Assembly: GCA_036277235.1 (NCBI GenBank)
Contig: DASUNJ010000471.1
Span: 1-9,601, forward strand
From: DATMER01 sp036277235
GTDB lineage: Bacteria; Acidobacteriota; Thermoanaerobaculia; Multivoradales; UBA5704
DNA: 9,601 nt
Direction of reading: 5' to 3'
A program made the translations under genes and the position numbers. Shown here piece by piece: positions 1 through 7,241 of this stretch; the stretch's first letter is position 1; every line of letters starts with the position of its first letter. The notes under the pieces are model-generated. The model saw nothing but the letters and a program-made list of their open reading frames with translations, ran no database searches and was not told where the DNA came from.

Positions 1-2948
1 GGGAGGGCCGCGGCCGTCTCGCCGCCGATCTCGCCGGCTTCCGCGTCCGGTCGCAGCGCGGGAAGCTTCCAGAGCGCGCCAGTGCGATCCGGAAAGGACC
101 AGACGCCTTCGCTCCAGCGCTGCGCCAGATCGGGCCGGCCCGGACGCCAGAGCAGCAGGTCGAGATGGTTGCGGGCCTGCTCGGGGGGCCGCGGGTCCTG
201 CGGTTCCTCCTCGTTCGGCCAGATGCCGGCGAGCACCAGCCGGTTCTTGGCGCGGGTCATGGCCACGTAGAGCGTGCGCACCCGCTCGGCCGCCTCGACC
301 TCCCGGCGCTCGGCCGCCACGGAATCGAAACCCAGGCTCGGCGCGCCGAGCAGCCGGTACTCCCAACGATACTCCCCTCGATCGTCGCCGGTCTGCCCCG
401 CCTCGGTCTTCGAACCGCTCTCGCCCATGGACTGCTTGTGGAGCTGCGCCAGGTAGACGTGCTTGAAGTCCAGCCCCTTGGCGCCGTGGATCGTCATGAC
501 CTGGACCGCGTCCTCGCTGCCGTCCTGGGGCCGGCCCTCCTCCGCCTCCCGCGCCTCGGCCACGCTCCGGCGCAGCGCCCGGAGCACCGCTGTTGAATCG
601 CCGCCCCCGTCCTCCATCGCCGCCAGGAGCTGCCTGAAGAAACGGTCGAGGTTCGCCAGACGGTAGGGTCCGAGATAGCGCGCCGCCTCGGTCACGTCCA
701 CCAGCAGCAGGCCGCGCACCTTCTCGATGAAGACGTCGGCGGGATCGGATGCGAACGAGCCGCGGAGGGCCGCCAGCGCCTCCACGGCGGCAAGCAGGGT
801 CCTGTCCCATCCTTGGATGCTGTCCAGGGCGGGCACATCGCGCGGCAGCTCGCCCGCCGCCTTGGCGATCAGCTCCGCCGCCGCCCGGAGGTTGCCGGGG
901 GCCAGCTCGGTCATCATCTTGGGAAACCCATGGTTCCACAGGGGGATGAGGGCTGCATCGGGTGTTCCGACCGTGGGCGAGCGCAGGAAAGTGAGCAGCG
1001 CCAGATGGTCGCCGGGATCGAGCACCGCCCGCACCAGGGCCGCGGCGTCAATGACCTCGCGCCGCCGGTAGTAGTGCTTGTCCCGGCCCACGGCGAAGGG
1101 CACGCCCGCCCGGCGCAAGGCTTCCAGGTAGAGATCGAGCTGGCTCATGCCGCGCAGCAGGATGGCCATCTCGCTCCAGGGCTCGCCCCGGCGGTGGAGC
1201 GCCACCAGGTCGCTTGCGATGGCCGCGGCCTCCAGCTCCGTGGCCTGGACCGCCAGCGTCTCGTGCCGGCCGTCCTTGGTCCACGAGACCCAGTGCTCGA
1301 CCGGCGCCCAATCCTCACGCAAGAAGCCGGGATCGTCCTTGCGGCGCTCGCAGGGGAGCAGCGGCTCGAAACGGGGCTGCAGGCCGGCGCGCGCCCGCAT
1401 GACCGGCTCGATGCCGCGCGCCACCTCGTCCAGGATCGCCGGCACCGAGCGGAAGTTCTCGACCAGGGAACGCACCTCGCCCCAGCCCTGCCGCACCCGC
1501 TCGAGGAAACCGTCGTAGGCCCGCAGGTCGGCGCTCCGCCAGCCGTAGATGGATTGCTTGGGATCGCCCACCAGGAAGAGGCCGGGGCGCTGCTCGGGCG
1601 GGCCGTCCAGTGCGATCCAGCGCAGGATCTCGCACTGCACCCGGTCGGTGTCCTGGAACTCGTCCACCAGGAGCTGGTCGATGCCGCGTCGCACCCGCGC
1701 CCGCACTTCCGGATGCCGCGCCAGGAGCCGCTCGGCGCCGGTGAGCAGCGAATCGAACGTGGCGATGCCGCGGATGCGCAGGAGGTGCGCGACCTCGGCG
1801 AGCCGCGGCGCCAGCGCCCTGCGCGCCGCGCCGAGCAATGCGGAGTCCACCTCGTCCAGATGATCCAGCAACCGGCAGAGCCGCCCAGCCCGAACGGCCA
1901 GATCCTCCCGGACTTCGCCCAGCAGGCGCCCCTCGGTCGGGCCGAGCGAGCCGCGAGCCCACTTGCGAAGGTGCTCCAGCAGGTTGCCCGGCAGCAGCTC
2001 CGCGGCGTGCTCCTGCATCGTCTCCAGGGGGAGCGGCCCCTCTTCCAGCAGACGGGCAAGGAGGTCCGCCAGGCCGTGCTCGATGGCCTTGGGGTTCTGG
2101 AGCCGGACGCCGGTCAGCAGCGGACCCACGAGGTCGTGCATCCCCTCGCAGGTCTCGACCAGCCGGCGGCGCAGCTCCTCCACCCGCTCCGGGGCGAGCG
2201 GATCTTCTTCCAGGAGTTCGGCGGGAAGGCCGGCCTGGACCAGCGCGGTCAGAGCAGCCACCACCTCGCGCGGACCGAAGCCGCGGGCCGCGAGGGCCAG
2301 GAGGTCGGGATCGCCCGGATCGCCGTAGCCTTCGCGCAGGCAGGCCTCGACCGTCTCCCGCACGACTTCCTGGAGGAGAAGGCCGTCGGCGTCGATGGAG
2401 AGCTCGGGATGGATGCCCGCCTCCAGCGGATGGTCGGCGAGCAATCCGCGGCAGAACGCGTGGATGGTGCGGACGGCCAGGTGGTCGAGGGTGGAGGCCA
2501 GGGCGCGGGCCCGCCGCGTCCGCTCCTCGGGCGGCGGGAGGACGGCCGGATCGAGCCAGGGCGGCGGCTCGTCGCCGCGAGCCAGGGCGCCCAGCGCGAG
2601 AGTGGACCGGGAGGCCATCTCGGCCGCCGCCGCCTCGGTGAAGGTGATCGCCACGACCCCGCGCAGGATTGAAGCGGCAATCCGGTCCGGGCTGCCGTCC
2701 GTTCGCAGGCCGGCCGCGGCACGCTCGGCCAGCTCGCGCTCCTTGCGCTCCCAACCGGCGCCGAGCACCCAGGCGAGGAGGCGGCCGATCAGGGTGGTGG
2801 TCTTGCCGGTGCCGGCGCCGGCCTCCAGGACGAGCGGCCGGTCGAAGCGGCGCTGCGCCTCCTGCCGCGCCTCGCGGTCTTCCTGACGCAGGCGCTCGTC
2901 ATCCCGGCGCGAGCCAAAAGCTCCGACCAGGAGACGGCCGGCGGTCAT
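1..2948 (-). CDS. addA: UvrD/RecB-type helicase subunit of an AddAB-like helicase-nuclease (3' end outside window)
   Basis: Superfamily 1A DNA helicase, expected to unwind double-strand ends for recombinational repair together with the nuclease subunit encoded just upstream. About 982 codons are visible with no stop, so the C-terminus lies beyond the left edge. Motifs appear in order: Walker A AGAGTGKTT (residues 43-51), motif Ia AITFTEAAAAEM (100-111), TIHAFC (161-166), Walker B LLVDEFQDTD (426-435), motif III VGDPKQSIYGWRSAD (460-474), NFRS (498-501), motif V VMTIHGAKGLDF (817-828) and motif VI LYVAMTRAK (893-901). The set is complete, so the ATPase should be active. The GDPKQSIYGWRSAD form resembles RecB as much as AddA. 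A C-terminal RecB-family nuclease domain would fall after the window edge and cannot be confirmed. The ATG at 2948 overlaps the addB stop as ATGA and has AAGGAGG upstream, so the start is firm. Confidence 0.93.
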   Translation of the reverse strand, partial: MTAGRLLVGAFGSRRDDERLRQEDREARQEAQRRFDRPLVLEAGAGTGKTTTLIGRLLAWVLGAGWERKERELAERAAAGLRTDGSPDRIAASILRGVVAITFTEAAAAEMASRSTLALGALARGDEPPPWLDPAVLPPPEERTRRARALASTLDHLAVRTIHAFCRGLLADHPLEAGIHPELSIDADGLLLQEVVRETVEACLREGYGDPGDPDLLALAARGFGPREVVAALTALVQAGLPAELLEEDPLAPERVEELRRRLVETCEGMHDLVGPLLTGVRLQNPKAIEHGLADLLARLLEEGPLPLETMQEHAAELLPGNLLEHLRKWARGSLGPTEGRLLGEVREDLAVRAGRLCRLLDHLDEVDSALLGAARRALAPRLAEVAHLLRIRGIATFDSLLTGAERLLARHPEVRARVRRGIDQLLVDEFQDTDRVQCEILRWIALDGPPEQRPGLFLVGDPKQSIYGWRSADLRAYDGFLERVRQGWGEVRSLVENFRSVPAILDEVARGIEPVMRARAGLQPRFEPLLPCERRKDDPGFLREDWAPVEHWVSWTKDGRHETLAVQATELEAAAIASDLVALHRRGEPWSEMAILLRGMSQLDLYLEALRRAGVPFAVGRDKHYYRRREVIDAAALVRAVLDPGDHLALLTFLRSPTVGTPDAALIPLWNHGFPKMMTELAPGNLRAAAELIAKAAGELPRDVPALDSIQGWDRTLLAAVEALAALRGSFASDPADVFIEKVRGLLLVDVTEAARYLGPYRLANLDRFFRQLLAAMEDGGGDSTAVLRALRRSVAEAREAEEGRPQDGSEDAVQVMTIHGAKGLDFKHVYLAQLHKQSMGESGSKTEAGQTGDDRGEYRWEYRLLGAPSLGFDSVAAERREVEAAERVRTLYVAMTRAKNRLVLAGIWPNEEEPQDPRPPEQARNHLDLLLWRPGRPDLAQRWSEGVWSFPDRTGALWKLPALRPDAEAGEIGGETAAAL

Positions 2949-5900
2949 GGTGCCTCCTTGGCGAGAAGACGCCAGACCTGGAGGAGCGCTGCTTCTTCGG
3001 GGGTCGGCTCGCCGCCGTTCCACATCACCTCAGCCCACTCGAACAGCCGCAGCCGAGACCCCGAGTCGCCCCGCACGCACGCCTCGGCGACCTCGCAAAC
3101 CTTGCAGCGGCCGGGCTCGTCGCGTCCGGCCGGGTCCACCACGCGGGGGAAGAAGGCGCCGGCATCCCAGGCGGAGAGCACGGCCCGGACCGTCCCCTGA
3201 AAGGCTTCGGCCAGGTCCTGGTCCTCCGGCCCGGCCTCGAACACCCGCGCCTCCACGTCGGGCCGGAGGAAGAGGTAGCGCCCCACCGCCTGCTCGGACG
3301 CGAGCCGGTAGGCCACGCCCTGAAGATGGGTCCCGGCGCGGACCTTCTCCAGAAAACCCCGGCGCCGCACCTCCTCCCGCTTGGCCCTGGAAATCGGCTT
3401 GCCCGTCTTGTAATCGGTCCGGCGAAGCGCCCCGTTCTCCAGGAGGTCCACGCGGTCGGCGCGGAAGCGGATGGAGCGGACGCGGCCCTCGGCGTCCCTC
3501 ACCTCAAGGCTTCCCTCGTCCTCGACGCGCAGCACGGGCAGCGGTCCCTCGGCCCAGTCGGAGTCGCGGGCCGCGTCGAGCCGGGGGCGGACCTGCTCCG
3601 CGAGCGCCCTGGCGAGCCCTGGGAGGAAGACCCCCTCTTCCTGGAGGAGCCGCACCGCCTCGTCGAACAGCCATTCCTGGAGATCCCGCTCTGCCGGCCA
3701 GGGTACGGCGACCATTCCGTCCTCCCCCCCGCCAGCCTCGCGGACGATCCGCTCCAGGACCTTGTGCGCCAGGTTCCCGAGCAGGAGGGGATCGGTGCCG
3801 GGCGCCATCTCCAGCGGATCGGGGGTCGGCTCCAGGCGCAGCAGCTTCTGAAGGAAGAGCTGCCAGGGACAGGAGGCCAGCCCTTCCAGGTGGGTGACCC
3901 AGAGCTCGCGGCGCCTCGGGTCTTTGGCATGGTCTGTCATCGTGCCCACAAAGCCGAAGTAGGGGCCGAGCCGGGCGCGGGCGGCGCGGCCTTCCGGCGT
4001 GCGCAGATCGGGATCGAGCTCGTTCAGGATGGCGAGGCGGGCGGCGGAAAGGTCCCGGCCCAGCGCAACGTCCAGCACCCGCCCCAAACCGCTCCGAGGC
4101 CCATGCAGCGCCGCGAGCACCGCCCGCTCTCCCGCCGTCCTCGGACCCTGCCCCACCGCCTCCCGCGACCAGAGCGCCGGCACCTTGAGCACGTCCCCGA
4201 GATCTCTGAGAAGCGGCGAGGGCGAGAGCGCCTTGCCGTCCTCGTCCACCCCCTGCCAGGAGAGGGTGACCGCGGGGCTCGCGGAGAGCAGATGGGCGAA
4301 CAGCCAGCGCTCCTCGTCGAACCCGGCGAGCTTGACCGGCACGTCGGGGAGGACCCTTTGGAGCACGCGGCGCAGGTCATCCGGCAGCAGGGGGTCCTCC
4401 CGCACGCCGCGGGGGAAGACGTCGCGGTTCAGGCCGATCAGGAAGAGATGCTCGAAGGTGCGCCCGCGGGCCTCCATGGCCGAGAGCACCTGGACGCCGC
4501 CGCCCTTGCCGCCGAGGTCGGCCGTACCGGCCTCCTCCAGCTCGCGGGCGAGGAGGCGCCGCAGCTCGTCGCGGTCCAGGGTGAAGCGCTCCGGCACCTC
4601 GCGGGCGAGCGCCTCCATGGCTTCGAAGATCGGGCCTTCCTCCGTCCATCCCAAGTCCTGGACGAGCAAAGCGTGAAGCCGGGAAAGGTGATCCGCGGCG
4701 CGGGCCTCCTCGGGCCAGGCCGCGAGCCGCTCGCGCACCCGGCCGGCCAGCTTCACGGCAAAGCGGATCGACTCCCCCGCCACGCGGCGGCGCACCGCGT
4801 GGACCTCCCTCACCCCTTCGTCGGGATCGACCTCGTCCCCCTCGCGGGTCGCCTCCCGCAGCCCATGGCGGATCGGCAGGGGGAACGACTCGGGTTCGCC
4901 CTTGAGGAAGAGATCGGGACGGAGACCGGCAATATCCCGCAGCCGGCCGGCACCGAGGGAGGCGAAGGCGAGCCGGAGATCCACCGCGGCGATGCCCGAA
5001 ATGCCTGCGACGGCATCGAGCCAACGGTCGGCTGGAACGTCCTCGCCCCGGCGGAGCAGATCCAGGAAGGCGCGGACCCCGCGGCCAGCGGGACCGAGCG
5101 CACCGCGGGTCCCCAGGGCCGAGAATGGCACGCCGAGCCGCCGCAGATGGCGGGCCAGGGGGAGCCGGTAGGAAGTAAGATCGCGGGCCACGATCCCGAT
5201 CCCCTCGGGGCGGGCTCCGCTATCCAGCAGGGCACGGATGCGGCGCGCCACCTCGCGGGTCTCGGCCCCGGCCCCGGGAGCCTGGAAGCGCTCGACTCGC
5301 GGAGGCGCCACGTCGGCCAACGGAGGCGGAGGCGCCTCCTCCGTCTGAGCGACCGGAGAGAGCCGCGCGGCCAAGCGCTCTGTGAACGCGCTCTCGACCC
5401 CCTCCCCCTGCCAGGAGGGAGGACGATCGAGGATGAGCACGGCCTGCCGGCGCCGCAGCAGAGACTGGAGGAGATCGGCGGCCACGCCGGTCGCGTCCGC
5501 AAATCCATGGATGAGGACGGCCCGGGCCGGAAGCACCCGCTCGGCATCTGTCTCCAAAAGATCGGAAGCGCGGCGCAGGAGAGACCCGAGAGCGCCCAGC
5601 TCCCGGCGCCGCATCTCCTCCTCGGTGCGGGCCGCCACCCGCACCAGGGAACGGGCGCGTTCCACCGCCGCACGGCTGGCCACGTAGGGACCGTCCAGGC
5701 TCAGCGCTTCGAGAGCCGCGTCGGCATGAACCGGCTCCAGCCCGGCATCCAGAAGGTCGCGGGCCGTGGCCGCGACCCCGCCATAGCCATCCACGAGATC
5801 TCCGAGACCCGCCCGGAGGGAAGGCTCCTTCGCGGCATGGCGCTGGGACAGGATCTCGGTGAGGGGAAGCCCCCGTGGCGCAGCCTCGCCGGCCCGCTCC

Positions 5901-6229
5901 AGGATCTCGAAAGCGAGCCCGTGAAGGGTCTGGATGAGCACGCCCGCGGCCGACCGGTTCCGAGCGACCGCCGCGGCAACATGAGCCCGCAGGCTGCGCG
6001 AAGGCACCACGACGCGGACGGGGAGAGCGAGCAGGGAGGGATCCCGCCGGGCCGCGTCGAGAAGCTCGGCCAAGCGATCCAGGACGGCAGCTTCGGCGGC
6101 AAGAGCGCCGCGCGCGACGAGGACCCTCCCCGGAGGCGAAGGAGGTCCCGCAGGGCTCTCCGACTCGAAAAGGCTGAGCTGGACGGCCACGGGGAGAGGA
6201 TATCGCGGAAGACCCGCACACTCCCGCAA
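2945..6229 (-). CDS. addB: AddB-like subunit: inactive helicase-like N-terminus plus Fe-S PD-(D/E)XK nuclease
   Basis: Nuclease partner of the helicase encoded immediately downstream; 1094 residues from the TTG used here, about the usual AddB size. The C-terminal RecB-family nuclease shows GNLAHKVLE (818-826), RADRVD (D925), DYKTGK (D939, K941) and LQGVAYRL (Q970, Y974). Four cysteines, C787 in SCPWQ and the cluster CKVCEVAEAC (C1042, C1045, C1051), match the ligands of the AddB-type 4Fe-4S nuclease. The N-terminal third has a helicase-like outline (VVVPSRSL 73-80, TLHGLAFEIL 101-110) but no GxxxxGK(T/S) loop, so it should not hydrolyse ATP. A motif-V-like stretch, VLSAMEARGRTFEHLFLIGLN, occupies about 581-601. 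Start: the TTG at 6229 directly follows an in-frame stop and has only a weak GGGAAAG upstream. The GTG at 6190 (protein beginning MAVQLSLF) is equally plausible or better. In AddAB of other bacteria this subunit reads Chi; that role here is inference. Confidence 0.93.
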   Translation of the reverse strand: MRECAGLPRYPLPVAVQLSLFESESPAGPPSPPGRVLVARGALAAEAAVLDRLAELLDAARRDPSLLALPVRVVVPSRSLRAHVAAAVARNRSAAGVLIQTLHGLAFEILERAGEAAPRGLPLTEILSQRHAAKEPSLRAGLGDLVDGYGGVAATARDLLDAGLEPVHADAALEALSLDGPYVASRAAVERARSLVRVAARTEEEMRRRELGALGSLLRRASDLLETDAERVLPARAVLIHGFADATGVAADLLQSLLRRRQAVLILDRPPSWQGEGVESAFTERLAARLSPVAQTEEAPPPPLADVAPPRVERFQAPGAGAETREVARRIRALLDSGARPEGIGIVARDLTSYRLPLARHLRRLGVPFSALGTRGALGPAGRGVRAFLDLLRRGEDVPADRWLDAVAGISGIAAVDLRLAFASLGAGRLRDIAGLRPDLFLKGEPESFPLPIRHGLREATREGDEVDPDEGVREVHAVRRRVAGESIRFAVKLAGRVRERLAAWPEEARAADHLSRLHALLVQDLGWTEEGPIFEAMEALAREVPERFTLDRDELRRLLARELEEAGTADLGGKGGGVQVLSAMEARGRTFEHLFLIGLNRDVFPRGVREDPLLPDDLRRVLQRVLPDVPVKLAGFDEERWLFAHLLSASPAVTLSWQGVDEDGKALSPSPLLRDLGDVLKVPALWSREAVGQGPRTAGERAVLAALHGPRSGLGRVLDVALGRDLSAARLAILNELDPDLRTPEGRAARARLGPYFGFVGTMTDHAKDPRRRELWVTHLEGLASCPWQLFLQKLLRLEPTPDPLEMAPGTDPLLLGNLAHKVLERIVREAGGGEDGMVAVPWPAERDLQEWLFDEAVRLLQEEGVFLPGLARALAEQVRPRLDAARDSDWAEGPLPVLRVEDEGSLEVRDAEGRVRSIRFRADRVDLLENGALRRTDYKTGKPISRAKREEVRRRGFLEKVRAGTHLQGVAYRLASEQAVGRYLFLRPDVEARVFEAGPEDQDLAEAFQGTVRAVLSAWDAGAFFPRVVDPAGRDEPGRCKVCEVAEACVRGDSGSRLRLFEWAEVMWNGGEPTPEEAALLQVWRLLAKEAP
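2953..2959 (-). promoter_or_regulatory. Shine-Dalgarno site of addA inside the addB 3' end
   Basis: On the minus strand this reads AAGGAGG, four bases before the ATG of the helicase gene and within the last codons of addB. With the ATGA stop/start overlap it indicates translational coupling of the two subunits. The spacer is slightly short but the match to the anti-Shine-Dalgarno is complete. Confidence 0.8.
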
Positions 6230-6247
6230 TCAGTAGATCGCTTTCCC

Positions 6248-6370
6248 AGCGCTGGCATCTTGCCGGCATCCTCAAGATATTGGGCCGAAGGCCCGGCCTT
6301 CTTCCGGGGCAAGCGATAATGAACGGCGTTCCGCCGATCTCTTCGGAGATGCCGGCAAGATGCCGGCGCT
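6248..6370. repeat. Palindromic intergenic repeat element with 23-bp inverted arms
   Basis: The left arm at 6248-6270 contains GGCATCTTGCCGGCATC. The right arm at 6348-6370 is its reverse complement over 23 bases with one mismatch. Between the arms sit nested dyads: GGGCC-GAA-GGCCC (6282-6294), CGGCG-TTC-CGCCG (6324-6336) and ATCTC-TTCG-GAGAT (6337-6350), the last with a UUCG-type loop. There is no transposase and no clear target duplication. From general knowledge, the GCCGGCAAGATGCCGGC word recurs in intergenic repeats of GC-rich soil bacteria, where it is often mis-called as coding (AGILPAS or GKMPALP peptides). Here it sits in the upstream region of addB, 19 bp from the TTG. A REP- or MITE-like origin is inference. 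Confidence 0.75.
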
Positions 6371-6375
6371 CCCAG

Positions 6376-6394
6376 AAAAAACCCGCCTGCGGGC
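6376..6394 (-). terminator. Intrinsic terminator reading leftward
   Basis: On the minus strand the sequence is GCCCGCAGGCGGG followed by TTTTTT. The stem is five perfect G-C-rich pairs (CCCGC/GCGGG) with a two-base loop, or four pairs with a four-base loop, followed at once by six T. It would stop leftward transcripts coming from the repeat-rich region or from vapBC before they reach addB. That implies addB has its own promoter between here and 6230, inside or beside the palindromic repeat. The stem is short, so strength is uncertain. Confidence 0.55.
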
Positions 6395-6446
6395 CTCGAA
6401 GGAGAGGGGGCGTGATTCCGCCAGCTCTCTTCCAACCGTGGCTTCG

Positions 6447-6478
6447 CCCGGGGGCCTGCCGGCCCAGCAGCCCCCGGG
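6447..6478. repeat. Perfect 9-bp GC inverted repeat (hairpin)
   Basis: CCCGGGGGC at 6447-6455 is matched by its exact reverse complement GCCCCCGGG at 6470-6478, with a 14-base loop. There is no T tract on either side, so it is not a classical terminator. It could be a transcript-stabilising hairpin or part of a repeat; function is unknown. Confidence 0.5.
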
Positions 6479-6624
6479 GTCCAACGGTGAATCGTTTGTC
6501 AATGAACGTCGGGAGCGGACGGGTCCTGAAGGAAGCCGCCCTCTCCCCAAGCCTCGCTCCTGCGTAGAAGCCAAGGCGCCCTTCTGATCCTGCGCTACGG
6601 CATTAGGATGCAGTGGCCCGAGAG

Positions 6625-6655
6625 CTTTGTCAAGCCATTTTTGGCTCTGACGAAG
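6625..6655 (+). other. Long hairpin with strand-asymmetric pairing
   Basis: The arms pair as CTTTGTCA-AGCCA, loop TTTT, TGGCT-(C)-TGACGAAG. This gives thirteen pairs with a single bulged base at 6647. The pair 6628-6652 is a U-G wobble in a plus-strand RNA but an A-C mismatch in a minus-strand RNA, so the fold is slightly better as plus-strand RNA. It stands in an AT-richer patch between the palindromic repeat and the 21-bp array. No T tract follows directly. A processed RNA structure, a weak terminator or a protein-binding dyad are all possible. Confidence 0.45.
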
Positions 6656-6789
6656 ACTTTATGATTTCATCGCTTGCAAAGAACTGCCGGTCCGTGGCAG
6701 GATGATTCCCGTCGCGCTTGAATCCTGGACCGGCGGCAGAAGACGACGCCTTTGCTTGAGTTGCGCGGCCGTTTGCGGAAGATGCGCAA

Positions 6790-7165
6790 GGTCGAGCCGC
6801 AGCCGTCCGGGGTCTGGCGGACGCCGCGCGAGGTCCGGCGCGAGCCGCTGGGGGCTTGGCGGACGCCGCGGAAGGTCGGGCGGCCTCCGCGCGGGTTCGA
6901 GCGGCAGCCGCTGGAGGTCCGGCGGCTCTCGCGGAAGGTCCGGCGGCAGCCGCCCAGGGTCGAGCGCGAGCGCCCGGGGTCCAGCGGCAGCGGCCGGACC
7001 CCGAGCGGCAGCGGCAAGGGGTCGAGCGACAGCCGCCGGACCGTGAGCGGCTGCCGCCGGAGGCCGGTGCGGCGCGCTGGAGCCCGAGCGGAGCGCGCTG
7101 GAGGCTGAGCGCGACGCGAAAAGGGTCGAGCGAGGCGCGCTGGAGGCAGGGCGTCGGCTGGTGGA
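6790..7165. repeat. Degenerate 21-bp tandem array, about 18 units
   Basis: A 21-bp unit repeats with strict spacing. The consensus on the plus strand is GGTCGAGCGG followed by CAGCCGCTGGA. Unit starts fall at 6790, 6811, 6832, 6853, 6874, 6895, 6916, 6937, 6958, 6978, 6999, 7020, 7041, 7062, 7082, 7103, 7124 and 7145; the units starting at 6958 and 7062 are 20 bp. The unit has an internal dyad, AGCGG-CAG-CCGCT, so single units can fold. A weaker unit may precede it at 6769. Translated, it gives seven-residue periodic peptides rich in Arg, Pro, Ala and Ser on either strand, without stops in several frames. Because two units shift the frame, and there is no clear start or known family, I treat it as a minisatellite-like non-coding array. 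A low-complexity heptad protein is not excluded. Confidence 0.8.
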
Positions 7166-7203
7166 CCGTCCACGGCGGACGAGCGTTCATTGAAAATTTG
7201 ACA

Positions 7204-7241
7204 GGGACGGCGGCCTCCGGGTCCAAGGACGCCGCCGTCCC
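7204..7241 (-). terminator. Strong hairpin, possible vapBC transcript end
   Basis: GGGACGGCGGC (7204-7214) and GCCGCCGTCCC (7231-7241) form a perfect 11-bp stem with a 16-base loop. Read on the minus strand, the stem is followed by TGTCAAATTTT, an AT-rich but interrupted tail, so it could end a leftward transcript about 150 bases beyond the vapC stop. Loop bases CTCCGG (7215-7220) can also pair with CCGGAG (7240-7245), which competes with the base of the stem or forms a pseudoknot. On the plus strand no U tract follows. Confidence 0.4.

Noticed and set aside
813..2672. Plus-strand open frame of 619 codons opposite addA
   Set aside because: It lies over a helicase frame with all SF1 motifs; high GC keeps the opposite frame open.
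1315..2754. Minus-strand frame of 479 codons inside addA
   Set aside because: It is out of register with the motif-bearing helicase frame and consists of Arg/Gly/Pro/Ala-rich low-complexity translation.
2669..6319. Plus-strand open frame of 1216 codons opposite addB
   Set aside because: It is the antisense shadow of a gene with clear nuclease motifs. Its translation is rich in His, Pro, Gly and Arg without family signature, and its end runs into the palindromic repeat.
6272..6574. Small open frames giving AGILPAS or MPALPEK peptides
   Set aside because: These peptides are translations of the GCCGGCAAGATGCCGGC repeat word and recur on both strands; no ribosome site and no family support.
6637..6665. 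Plus-strand promoter using TATGAT at 6660
   Set aside because: No acceptable -35 hexamer at 16-18 bases upstream; noted only as a bare hexamer.
6752..7108. Heptad-repeat protein (WRTPREV-like) on the plus strand, and alternatives on the minus strand
   Set aside because: The periodicity follows from the 21-bp DNA repeat in every frame. The 20-bp units change register, the start is TTG without a ribosome site, and nothing favours one strand. Kept as a DNA repeat.
6790..7165. CRISPR array
   Set aside because: There is no alternation of conserved repeat and unique spacer; units are contiguous 21-bp degenerate copies, and no cas gene is present.
7198..7203. TTGACA on the plus strand as a promoter -35
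   Set aside because: Seventeen bases downstream there is only GC-rich sequence (GTCCAA) within the hairpin; no -10 box.
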